Assembly: GCF_029919115.1 (NCBI RefSeq)
Contig: NZ_CP123990.1
Span: 5,358,501 to 5,422,500 of the forward strand
Length of the DNA stretch: 64,000 bases
Origin: Variovorax paradoxus
GTDB lineage: Bacteria; Pseudomonadota; Gammaproteobacteria; Burkholderiales; Burkholderiaceae_C
Direction: 5' to 3'
The notes beneath the pieces were generated by a model. It did not search any database, was not told the origin of the DNA, and saw only the letters and a program-made list of their open reading frames with translations. The stretch's first letter is position 1. Every line of letters starts with the position of its first letter. A program made the translations under genes and the position numbers. This document shows positions 45,558 through 53,670 of this stretch, in pieces.

Positions 45558-45638
45558 CCGGGTACTCCCCTCCGCGAATGTCCCCCGGTAAAGGAGGAGG
45601 CCGCAGGCCGGGGGACATTCGCGGAGAAAGGTACCCCG
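45558..45638. repeat. REP-like inverted repeat inside the urt operon
   Basis: Perfect 18-base arms TCCGCGAATGTCCCCCGG (45571-45588) and its reverse complement (45608-45625) with a 19-base GC-rich spacer. Outside them lie imperfect arms with GGGTAC and GTACCCC. It sits in the intergenic gap of urtD and urtE. Such intergenic GC-rich palindromes in Comamonadaceae behave like REP elements. At RNA level it would form a long stable stem that could lower distal expression or protect the upstream message. Confidence 0.8.
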
Positions 45639-45717
45639 TCGGCGGGTGCGCACCCTGAACCGCATCGCCCCGAACAAAGCACCAAACGCACAACGCGGCG
45701 AACAGAACAGCAAGCCA

Positions 45718-46461
45718 TCAGTGCCCCAGATAAACGTCGATGACCTTCGGATCCGCCTGCACCTTCTCCATCGGCCCCTCGGCCAGGATCTTTCCCTGGT
45801 GCATCACCGTCACCTTGTGCGCAATCTGCTTCACGAACGCCATGTCGTGCTCGATGACGATCACCGCGCGGTTCTGGCAAATTCGCTTGAGCAGGTCGGC
45901 CGTGAGTTCGCGCTCTCTCGCGCTCATGCCTGCAATGGGCTCGTCGAGCATCAGCAACTCGGGCTCCTGCATCAGCAGCATGCCGATCTCCAGCCACTGC
46001 TTCTGCCCGTGACTGAGCAGGCCCGCTTCCGTGCGAAGCTTGTCGGCCAGGCCGATATCCTCGGCCACCGCTTGTACCTTGGCCTTGACCTCGTCGTCGC
46101 ATTTGAAGGCCAGCGCACCGAGCACGGAACGCCCCTTCGGAAAAGACACTTCCAGGTTCTGGAAGACGCTCAGGTTCTCGTAGATCGATGGTGTCTGGAA
46201 CTTGCGCCCGATGCCCAGCCGCACGCGCTTGTGCTCCGCCATTTTTGTGAGCTCGGTATTCTTGAACTTGATGCTGCCGCCGCTTGCCCGCGTTTTGCCG
46301 CAGATCAGGTCGAGCAGCGTCGTCTTGCCGGCGCCATTGGGGCCGATGATCACGCGCAGTTCGTTCTTGTCGATGTAGAGCGTCAGGTCGTCGATGGCCT
46401 TGAAGCCGTCGAAGGAGACGGTGAGGTCTTCCACGGCGAGCGCGAAGTCGGTGTTGCTCAT
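45718..46461 (-). CDS. urtD: Urea/amide ABC transporter ATP-binding protein UrtD
   Basis: LivG-type ATPase of 247 residues. Walker A is 'IGPNGAGKTTLLDLI', the signature is recognisable in 'LSHGQKQWLEIGM' (LSHGQ, typical of this subfamily), and Walker B is 'ELLMLDEPIAGM'. The C-terminal part has the BCA-type extension ending 'VIDVYLGH'. It follows urtC by 16 bases. Confidence 0.95.
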   Translation of the reverse strand: MSNTDFALAVEDLTVSFDGFKAIDDLTLYIDKNELRVIIGPNGAGKTTLLDLICGKTRASGGSIKFKNTELTKMAEHKRVRLGIGRKFQTPSIYENLSVFQNLEVSFPKGRSVLGALAFKCDDEVKAKVQAVAEDIGLADKLRTEAGLLSHGQKQWLEIGMLLMQEPELLMLDEPIAGMSARERELTADLLKRICQNRAVIVIEHDMAFVKQIAHKVTVMHQGKILAEGPMEKVQADPKVIDVYLGH

Positions 46462-46477
46462 GCGATGGGCTCCAGGT

Positions 46478-47671
46478 TCAGGCGCGTTGGCTGCCGATGC
46501 CGTCCGGCAATGCGGGTTCGGTCTGTGGTGCGGGAGATTGCGCAGCTACGGTTGCGGCTGGCGGCTTTACTGCGGCCTCGCGCAGTGCCTGGCGGCGGCC
46601 CTTCCACCAGGGCCTGATCTTTTCGTCCCACAGGCCCGCCAGGCCCATCGGGAACGCCATCGTCACGCCGATGAAGAGCCCGGCCATCAGGAACAGCCAC
46701 AGGTCCGGAAAGCTCTCGGAGAACAGCGTCTTGCCCGCATTCACCAGCAATGCGCCGTACACCGCGCCCACCAGGCTCATGCGGCCGCCGACTGCGCAGA
46801 AGATCACCATCTCGATGGAAGGCACGATGCCCACGAAGCTCGGCGACATGAAGCCCACCTGCAACGCGAACATTGCACCGCCAATGCCCGAGAGGCCGGC
46901 CGCAAGGCAGAAGATGAAGACCTTGAAGTTCGACACGTCGTAGCCCGAGAAGCGCACGCGGTCTTCCTTGTCGCGCATGGCGAGCAGCAGCGTGCCGAGC
47001 TTGCTGGTCTGGATCCAGCGGCACAGCACGATGCTCGCGACCAGAAGGCCGACGCACACGTAGTAGAGGATGTACTTGGCGCCGTCGGTGCGCGTGTCCC
47101 AGCCCAGCATCGTCTTCAGGTCGGTCATGCCGTTGACGCCGCCCGTGTAGCCCTGCTGGCCGATGATGAGCACGGTGCAGATCAGCGCCACCGCCTGGGT
47201 GATGATGGCAAAGTACACGCCGCCCACGCGGCGCTTGAACATCGCAAAGCTCACGAGCCACGCCAGCGCCATCGGCGCCAGCACCACCAGCGCCAGGCTC
47301 AGCGGCAAGCTCTTGAACGGCAGCCACAGCACGGGCAGTTCGGTGATCTGGTTCCAATCCATGAAGTCCGGAATACCCGGCGTCGACTGGATCTTGGTCG
47401 TGATGGGGTCAGAGGCTTCAAGCTTCAGAAACATCGCCATCGCATAGCCGCCGATGCCGAAGAACACGCCCTGCCCCAGGCTGAGCACGCCGCCGTAGCC
47501 CCACACCATCACAAGGCCAACGGCGACGAAGGCGTAGGTGAGGTACTTGCCCACCAGGTTCAGGCGAAAGATGTCGAGCGACAGCGGCAGCACCACCGCC
47601 AGCAGCAACACCAGCAGCAAGAGGCTGCCCAGCTGGTAGCGCAGGATCGAGGCCTTGATGAAATTCATCAT
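46478..47671 (-). CDS. urtC: Urea/amide ABC transporter permease UrtC
   Basis: LivM-type permease of 397 residues with about ten membrane spans. The sequence 'LSLGQGVFFGIGGYAMAMFL' and 'GLSGIGGAMFALQVGFMSP' are conserved in UrtC. The C-terminal 35 residues after the last helix are rich in Ala and Pro and variable. It lies 31 bases after urtB and 16 before urtD. Confidence 0.95.
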   Translation of the reverse strand: MMNFIKASILRYQLGSLLLLVLLLAVVLPLSLDIFRLNLVGKYLTYAFVAVGLVMVWGYGGVLSLGQGVFFGIGGYAMAMFLKLEASDPITTKIQSTPGIPDFMDWNQITELPVLWLPFKSLPLSLALVVLAPMALAWLVSFAMFKRRVGGVYFAIITQAVALICTVLIIGQQGYTGGVNGMTDLKTMLGWDTRTDGAKYILYYVCVGLLVASIVLCRWIQTSKLGTLLLAMRDKEDRVRFSGYDVSNFKVFIFCLAAGLSGIGGAMFALQVGFMSPSFVGIVPSIEMVIFCAVGGRMSLVGAVYGALLVNAGKTLFSESFPDLWLFLMAGLFIGVTMAFPMGLAGLWDEKIRPWWKGRRQALREAAVKPPAATVAAQSPAPQTEPALPDGIGSQRA

Positions 47672-47702
47672 CGGAACGTTCTCCAGGAAGGGTTCGGGTT
47701 CA

Positions 47703-48617
47703 TCAACGACGCACCTTCACGGCAAAGAGCCCTTGAGGACGCATCATCAGAATCAGCACGATCAGCGACAGCGTCAGCACCTTGGCCATCGAGCCGGTCA
47801 TGAAAAATTCCGAGATCGATTGCGTCTGCGCAATGCCGAAGGCGGAAACCACCGTGCCCAACAGGCTGGCGGCGCCGCCGAAAGTGACGACCAGGAAGGC
47901 ATCGACGATGTAGAGCGAGCCCGAGGTCGGCCCCGTCGAGCCGATGGTGGTGAAGGCCGCACCGGCCATGCCCGCAATGCCGCAGCCGATGGCGAAGGTC
48001 AGGCGGTCGGTCTTCGTGGTGTCGATGCCGGTCGCATTGGCCATGGTGCGGTTGGCCACGGTGGCGCGCACGCGCAGGCCCCAGCGGCTCTTGTGCAGCG
48101 CGACGAGCACACCGCCCGTGACCAGCGCGGTGAGCGCCAGCACGAAGAGGCCGTTGATCGGAATGTCGAGGCCTTCATGCGGCGTCCACGAACCCATGAG
48201 CCATTCAGGGAGCGTGGGGCTCACTTCCTTCGGGCCAATGAAGGTGCGAAAGAGCTGCTGCAGCCCCAGGCTCACGCCCCAGGTGGCCAGGAGCGTGTCG
48301 AGCGGCCGCTTGTACAGGTGCCGAATCAGCACCCATTCCACGATCCATCCGACGATGAAGGCGAACACGAAGGCCAGGCCGATGGCGATCGGAAAGTAGT
48401 ACGGCATGAAAGCCGGCGCCAGGCTTTCGGTGACGCGTGCGGCCAGGTAGATCGAATAGGCGCCGATGGTCATGAACTCGCCATGCGCCATGTTGATGAC
48501 GCCCATCTGGCCGAAGATGATCGCGAGCCCCAGGCCCATGAGCAGGAGCACCGCAAAGAGGCTCAGCCCCGCGAAGCCCTGCATGAGGCCGATGTTCATC
48601 ATGTCCGACAGAGTCAT
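47703..48617 (-). CDS. urtB: Urea/amide ABC transporter permease UrtB
   Basis: LivH-type permease of 304 residues with about eight spans. Typical blocks are 'LGLAIIFGQMGVINMAHGEF' and 'RATVANRTMANATGIDT'. This is the short form: it lacks the signal and long periplasmic N-terminal domain that other UrtB proteins carry. The ATG at 48617 (MTLSDMMNIG) is chosen. The longer reading runs into the inverted repeats of the urtA-urtB gap. Confidence 0.94.
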   Translation of the reverse strand: MTLSDMMNIGLMQGFAGLSLFAVLLLMGLGLAIIFGQMGVINMAHGEFMTIGAYSIYLAARVTESLAPAFMPYYFPIAIGLAFVFAFIVGWIVEWVLIRHLYKRPLDTLLATWGVSLGLQQLFRTFIGPKEVSPTLPEWLMGSWTPHEGLDIPINGLFVLALTALVTGGVLVALHKSRWGLRVRATVANRTMANATGIDTTKTDRLTFAIGCGIAGMAGAAFTTIGSTGPTSGSLYIVDAFLVVTFGGAASLLGTVVSAFGIAQTQSISEFFMTGSMAKVLTLSLIVLILMMRPQGLFAVKVRR

Positions 48618-48645
48618 GGAAGATTCCTGTGTTGGCTGCTGGCTC

Positions 48646-48743
48646 CTTCCCCTCCCGGGGGAAGGTCGGGATGGGGGCAGGCAGGGCGTGCCCATTGGCA
48701 GCGCCGCTTGCCCCCACCCCTGCCCTCCCCCAGCGGGGGAGGG
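48646..48743. repeat. Pair of GC-rich palindromes between urtA and urtB
   Basis: Two hairpins lie close together: one around CCTTCCCCTCCCGGGGGAAGG (in two halves, 48646-48665), the other CCCTCCCCC-AGC-GGGGGAGGG (48724-48743). A 'GGATGGGGGCA' stretch beside the first can pair with 'TGCCCCCACCCC' before the second, so the whole 98 bases form one larger inverted structure. It resembles intergenic REP-type sequences of this bacterial family. It may cut the amount of permease message relative to the binding-protein message. Confidence 0.7.
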
Positions 48744-48760
48744 AGAAAGTCATCAGGGGT

Positions 48761-50026
48761 TTACTGATAGCCCTTCGGAAACGGATCCGGCTTGATCAGC
48801 TCGCTCGACTCCGCCACCACCTTGAACGTCCCATCCAGCTGCCCCTGACCGATGCGCGCCTTGCTCCACAGGTGGTGGTTCGCATCCAGCTTCACGTAGC
48901 CTTCGGGTGCGGTCTTCAGCTCGATGCCGGGCGAGCCCGCAACCACCTTGTCCACGTCGAAGCTGCCGGCCTTCTCGACTGCCGCCTTCCAGAGCCACGG
49001 GCCCAGGTAGCCAGCCTGCGTGACGTCGCCGATCACCGCGTCCTTGCCGTACTTGCCCTTGAAGGCCTCCACGAACTTCTTGTTGTTCGGGTTGTCGAGC
49101 GACTGGAAGTACTTCATCGACGAATAGAAGCCCGCGAAGTTTTCGCCGCCCACGCCGGTCATCTCGTCTTCGGTCACGGCCAGCGTCAGCAGAAACTGCT
49201 TGTCGCCCGTGATGCCAGCGGCCTTGAGCTGCTTGTAGAAGGCCACGTTCGAGCCGCCCACCACGGCGGCAAAAATGCAGTCGGGCTTGGCCACCTTGAT
49301 CTTGTTGATCAGCGAGTTGAAGTTGGTGTGGCCCAGCGGGTAGTACTCCTCGCCCTTGACCGAACCCTTCTGGAAGTTCTCGATGTGCTTGCGCGCGATC
49401 TTCATCGAGGTGCGCGGCCAGATGTAGTCGGAGCCGACGAGGAAGAAGGTCTTGGCCTTCTTCTCCTTCGCGCCCCAGTCCAGGCCCCAGATGATCTGCT
49501 GCGTGGCTTCCTGGCCCGTGTAGATCACGTTCTTGCTCTGCTCCAGACCTTCGTAGAAGGTCGGGTAGTACAAGAGGCCGTTCTCTTTTTCGAACACCGG
49601 CAGCACGGCCTTGCGCGAGGCGCTGGTCCAGCAGCCGAACACCGCGGCGCAATGGTCGTTGACCAACAGCTTCTTCGACTTCTCGGCAAAGGTCGGCCAG
49701 TCGGAGGCGCCGTCTTCCTTGATTACCTTGATCTTGCGGCCCAGGATGCCGCCCATCGCGTTGATCTGGTCGATGGCCAGCTGCTCGGCCTGGATCGAGC
49801 CGGTTTCCGAAATGGCCATGGTGCCCGACGACGAGTGCAGTTGCCCCACCGTCACTTCGGTGTCGGTCACCGCGAGCTTGGTGGTGTTGACCTTGGCCGT
49901 GGGGAACTGCGACTGGCCGAAGCTCAGGCCGCTCAGGCCCATCACGGGCAGCGCGGCGGCGCCCTGCAGCAAACGGCGGCGACGCAATGCCAGGGCATCG
50001 AGAGAAAGATCGGAATCACGCGACAT
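48761..50026 (-). CDS. urtA: Urea/short-amide ABC transporter substrate-binding protein
   Basis: 421 residues. A twin-arginine-like signal (RRRRLLQGAAALPVMGL) precedes the binding fold. Conserved features of UrtA/FmdD are 'TEVTVGQLHSSSGTMAISE', 'VFGCWTSASRKAVLPVFE' and 'LLYYPTFYEGLEQSKN' (the last two in separate places). The start at 50026 is preferred because GGAG lies upstream and the longer reading adds no conserved sequence. It is the first gene of the operon, whose promoter should lie in the 251-base gap shared with the divergent sensor gene. Urea or formamide is the likely ligand. Confidence 0.93.
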   Translation of the reverse strand: MSRDSDLSLDALALRRRRLLQGAAALPVMGLSGLSFGQSQFPTAKVNTTKLAVTDTEVTVGQLHSSSGTMAISETGSIQAEQLAIDQINAMGGILGRKIKVIKEDGASDWPTFAEKSKKLLVNDHCAAVFGCWTSASRKAVLPVFEKENGLLYYPTFYEGLEQSKNVIYTGQEATQQIIWGLDWGAKEKKAKTFFLVGSDYIWPRTSMKIARKHIENFQKGSVKGEEYYPLGHTNFNSLINKIKVAKPDCIFAAVVGGSNVAFYKQLKAAGITGDKQFLLTLAVTEDEMTGVGGENFAGFYSSMKYFQSLDNPNNKKFVEAFKGKYGKDAVIGDVTQAGYLGPWLWKAAVEKAGSFDVDKVVAGSPGIELKTAPEGYVKLDANHHLWSKARIGQGQLDGTFKVVAESSELIKPDPFPKGYQ

Positions 50027-50277
50027 CAGGAACTCCAGGCGGGTTGAAAGAAAGAGTTGACCGCGCACCATCGCAGTGCATCGGACGGTGCCCCGAGCAC
50101 CATGGCTGGTACTTTAGAAATCACTTGCGCCGCCGCGAATACGTCATTCAACGTAGCGCCTGCAACCGCCCTGGCCCGCAGACTCGCAAGCCGTGCACAG
50201 GGCCGAAAAGCACGCAGGGAGCGCTTCTTGCTCTGCTGCCATCCATGCCGCCTACGCCCTTGCCGCAAGACCCCACC
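50027..50277. other. Divergent intergenic region, urt operon versus sensor kinase
   Basis: 251 bases between the urtA and sensor start codons; it must hold promoters for both. I could not identify a clear sigma-70 or sigma-54 promoter, riboswitch or palindrome. A GGGAG run (50218) lies too far from the kinase ATG to be its ribosome site. One in-frame ATG at 50245 is an alternative kinase start. Confidence 0.5.
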
Positions 50278-53200
50278 ATGCAACCCGTCACCGGCCAGAA
50301 GATCTTTCGCATCCGCCGCGACTACAACGCGTGGGTCGCGAACGAAACGCTGGAGGACTACGCGCTGCGCTACACGCCGCGCAGCTTTCGCAAGTGGTCG
50401 GAGTTCCGCGTGGCCAACGCGGCGTTCGGTGCCACCTCGTTCCTGGCGCTGGAAGCCATTGGCGGCGCCATTGCGCTGAACTACGGCTTCTCGAACGCGC
50501 TGTGGGCCATCCTGGTGGTGGGGCTCATCACCTTCCTCACCGGCCTGCCGATTTCCTACTACGCGGCCAAGCACGGCGTAGACATGGACCTGCTCACGCG
50601 CGGCGCGGGCTTCGGCTACCTGGGCTCCACCCTCACCTCGCTCATCTACGCGAGCTTCACCTTCATCTTCTTCGCGCTCGAAGCGGCCATCCTCGCGCTG
50701 GCGCTGCAGCTGTACATCGATTGGCCGCTGCCGCTGCTCTACCTGCTCTCGTCGATCGTGATCGTGCCGCTGGTGATGCGCGGCATCACCCTCATTTCGG
50801 GCCTGCAGTTGTGGACGCAGCCGATCTGGATCGTGCTGTTCATCTGCCCCTTTGTTGCGGTGCTGGTGAAAAAGCCCGAGCTGTATGCCGACTTCACCGG
50901 CCTGGTGGGCCGCACCTCCGACAGCAGCGGCTTCGACCCGCTGATGTTCGGCGCCGCCGCCACCGTGGCGTTCTCGCTGGTGGTGCAGATCGGCGAGCAG
51001 GTCGACTACCTGCGCTTCTTGCCCGAGAAAACCGCCGCCAACCGGGGCCGCTGGTGGGCCGCGGTGCTGGTTTCGGGGCCGGGCTGGATCGTGCCGGGCA
51101 TGCTCAAGATGATGGGCGGCGCCTTCCTGGCCTTTCTGGCGCTGCAGCACGAGATTCCGGGCAAGCACGCGATCGAGCCCACGTTGATGTACCTCACGGG
51201 CTTTTCCTACGTGCTGCGCGACCCGGCCTGGGTGCTGGCGATCACCACGCTCTTCGTGGTGGTGTCGCAGATGAAGATCAACCTCACCAATGCCTATGCG
51301 GGCTCGCTGGCGTGGTCCAACTTCTTTGCGCGGCTCACGCACAGCCACCCGGGCCGCGTGGTGTGGCTGGTTTTCAACGTGGTCATCGCCATCTTGCTGA
51401 TGACGCTGGGGGTGTTCGCGGCGCTCGAGCACGTGCTGGGCTTCTACAGCAACATCGCCATCGCCTGGGTCGGCGCGCTGGTGGCCGACCTTGTCATCAA
51501 CAAGCCGCTGGGCTGGAGCCCGCGCACCATCGAGTTCAAGCGCGCGCACCTGTACGACATCAACCCCGTCGGGCTGTGCGCAATGCTGGTGGCGGCTGCG
51601 CTTGCCATGCTGGCCTACTCCGGCGTGCTGGGGCAGTGGGCGCGGGCGTTCTCGCCGTTCATCGCGCTCGTCACGGCGTTGGCCGTTTCACCGCTGCTCG
51701 CGTGGCGCACGCGCGGGCGCTATTACCTGGCGCGCACCGACATCCAGCGCTGGACGCCGGGGCAGATGGTGAAGTGCTCGGTGTGCGACAACAGCTTCGA
51801 ATCGGAAGACATGGCGCACTGCCCGGCCTACAGTGCGCCGATCTGCTCGCTGTGCTGCACGCTCGAATCGCGCTGCCACGATCGCTGCAAGACCGACTCG
51901 CGCGCTGCCGAGCAGATGAGCGGCTGGCTCAAGGCGCTGCTGCCGCCGGCTCTTTCGGCCCGGCTCAATTTTCGGGTGGCGCACTACCTGATGGTGGCAA
52001 CCTCGCTGGTGGCGCTGCTGGCCACGGTGATGGGCGTGGTGTATGCGCAAGAAACCATTACGGGCTCCGATGCCATGGACCCTGCCTTGCGCAGCGCCTT
52101 TCTCAAGGTGTTCGCGCTGCTCTCGCTGGTGGCTGCGGTGGCCGCGTGGTGGATTGTGCTGGGCAGCGAGAGCCGGCAAATGGCGCAGGAAGAATCGAAC
52201 CGCCACAACCACCTGCTCACCGTCGAGATCGAGGCGCACCGGCGCACCGATGCCGCCCTTCAAACCGCCAAGGAAGCCGCCGAGGCCGCCAACCAGGCCA
52301 AGACCCGCTACGTGGCCGGCATGACGCACGAGCTGCGAACGCCGCTGAACAGCATCCTCGGCTACTCGCAAATCCTGCTCAAGGGCGAGGCCGTGGCGCC
52401 GCCGCGCGAAGCAGTGCAGACCATTCAGCGCAGCGGCGAGCACATGCTCGGCCTGATCGACGGGCTGCTCGACCTGGCACGCATCGAGGCCGGCCGCCTG
52501 CAGCTCGAGCCCGCGCCGCTTGCGCTGCCCGCCTTCCTGGACGAGGTGGTGCACATGGTGCGGCCTCAGGCCGAGAACAAGGGCCTTGCCTTCGTGTACA
52601 CCCACAGCGGCCGGCTGCCGCCCTGGGTGCATGCCGATGCCAAGCGGCTGCGGCAGATTCTCATCAACCTGCTGGCCAACGCGGTGCGCTTTACCGACAG
52701 CGGCACCGTCACGCTGCATGTGGATGCACGGCGCGAAGTGCTGCGCTTCGACGTGGTCGACACCGGCATCGGCGTGGCGCCGCAGGACCACCAGCGCATT
52801 TTCCTGCCGTTCGAACGCGGGGCCGCGGGACGCCGGCGCGGCGAGCCGGGCACGGGCCTTGGCCTCACCATCACCGGCCTTCTCACCTCGCTGATGGGTG
52901 GCGAGCTCGCCCTGGCTGCCACCTCGCCCGCGGGCAGCACCTTCAGCGTACGGGTGTACCTGCGCGAGGTGGCCGACCCCGGCCCGCAGGCGAAGGCCGG
53001 CGCATTGCGGCGGCTGGTGTCGGGCTACATCGGCGAGCGCCGCACGCTGCTGGTGGTCGACGACCAGCCGGTGCAGCGCCAGATGCTGGCCGGCATGCTG
53101 GTGCCGCTCGGCTTCGAGGTGCGCGAGGCCGCGAGCGGCACCGAATGCCTCGACAGCCTGCGCGAAAACCTGCCCAGCGCGATTCTCCTGGACCTCACCA

Positions 53201-53670
53201 TGGACGACATGGACGGCTGGCAGACCGCGACACTGGTGCGCGCCTCGGGCTTCGACCGCATTCCGATCATCATCGTCTCGGCCAACATGTTCGAGAACCA
53301 GAGCGAGCTGCTGCGCGCTGCAGGCTGCCAGGCGTTCGTGGGCAAGCCGGTCATCGAATCGGAGCTGATTGCCACGCTGGAGCGCCACCTCGGACTCGAA
53401 TGGCTGGCGCTCAACGATGCCATCCCACCCACCGTCGACGTCTCGGTGCGGCCCGATCAGCTGGCGCTTTCCGAAGACGACCGCGCCGAGCTGATGCGGC
53501 TGGTGCAGATGGGCCACGTGCGCGGCCTGCACCAGGTGCTCGACCGGCTTGCCGCGGCATCTCCGCCGGCCGCCGTGACCTGCACGTGGCTGCGCGGCAT
53601 GGTCACGCGTTTCGATCTCGACAATCTCCGCAAGGCACTCGCAGAAGATGCAGACACTCTCGCCCCCTGA
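50278..53670 (+). CDS. NCS1 permease-histidine kinase-receiver fusion (transporter-type sensor)
   Basis: 1130 residues. Residues about 15-480 form a whole NCS1 nucleobase/allantoin-type permease with some 12 spans, beginning 'IRRDYNAWVANETLEDYALRY' (split around the W). Then comes an eight-cysteine cluster (C500, C503, C515, C523, C526, C527, C533, C537), likely zinc-binding. Two further spans (about 560-580 and 600-625) and a coiled coil follow. The kinase has H684 in 'MTHELRTPLNS', an N-box 'INLLANAVRF' and a G-box 'GTGLGLTI'. The C-terminal receiver has D928/D929 and phospho-acceptor D972. The last 23 bases overlap the response regulator. Diverges from urt-fmd, its probable target. Start could be ATG 50245. 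Confidence 0.93.
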   Translation: MQPVTGQKIFRIRRDYNAWVANETLEDYALRYTPRSFRKWSEFRVANAAFGATSFLALEAIGGAIALNYGFSNALWAILVVGLITFLTGLPISYYAAKHGVDMDLLTRGAGFGYLGSTLTSLIYASFTFIFFALEAAILALALQLYIDWPLPLLYLLSSIVIVPLVMRGITLISGLQLWTQPIWIVLFICPFVAVLVKKPELYADFTGLVGRTSDSSGFDPLMFGAAATVAFSLVVQIGEQVDYLRFLPEKTAANRGRWWAAVLVSGPGWIVPGMLKMMGGAFLAFLALQHEIPGKHAIEPTLMYLTGFSYVLRDPAWVLAITTLFVVVSQMKINLTNAYAGSLAWSNFFARLTHSHPGRVVWLVFNVVIAILLMTLGVFAALEHVLGFYSNIAIAWVGALVADLVINKPLGWSPRTIEFKRAHLYDINPVGLCAMLVAAALAMLAYSGVLGQWARAFSPFIALVTALAVSPLLAWRTRGRYYLARTDIQRWTPGQMVKCSVCDNSFESEDMAHCPAYSAPICSLCCTLESRCHDRCKTDSRAAEQMSGWLKALLPPALSARLNFRVAHYLMVATSLVALLATVMGVVYAQETITGSDAMDPALRSAFLKVFALLSLVAAVAAWWIVLGSESRQMAQEESNRHNHLLTVEIEAHRRTDAALQTAKEAAEAANQAKTRYVAGMTHELRTPLNSILGYSQILLKGEAVAPPREAVQTIQRSGEHMLGLIDGLLDLARIEAGRLQLEPAPLALPAFLDEVVHMVRPQAENKGLAFVYTHSGRLPPWVHADAKRLRQILINLLANAVRFTDSGTVTLHVDARREVLRFDVVDTGIGVAPQDHQRIFLPFERGAAGRRRGEPGTGLGLTITGLLTSLMGGELALAATSPAGSTFSVRVYLREVADPGPQAKAGALRRLVSGYIGERRTLLVVDDQPVQRQMLAGMLVPLGFEVREAASGTECLDSLRENLPSAILLDLTMDDMDGWQTATLVRASGFDRIPIIIVSANMFENQSELLRAAGCQAFVGKPVIESELIATLERHLGLEWLALNDAIPPTVDVSVRPDQLALSEDDRAELMRLVQMGHVRGLHQVLDRLAAASPPAAVTCTWLRGMVTRFDLDNLRKALAEDADTLAP

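Noticed and set aside
45487..45693. Small frame on the minus strand in the urtD-urtE gap
   Set aside because: Covers the tandem and inverted repeats; the product is Asn-Ser-Ala repeats plus repeat DNA, with no plausible start context.
50027..50277. Guanidine (ykkC) riboswitch or sigma-54 promoter in front of urtA
   Set aside because: No ykkC core sequence was seen. A TGGCCCG...TCGC stretch on the plus strand and a GTGCAC...TTGC stretch on the minus strand have wrong spacing or mismatches for a -24/-12 promoter.
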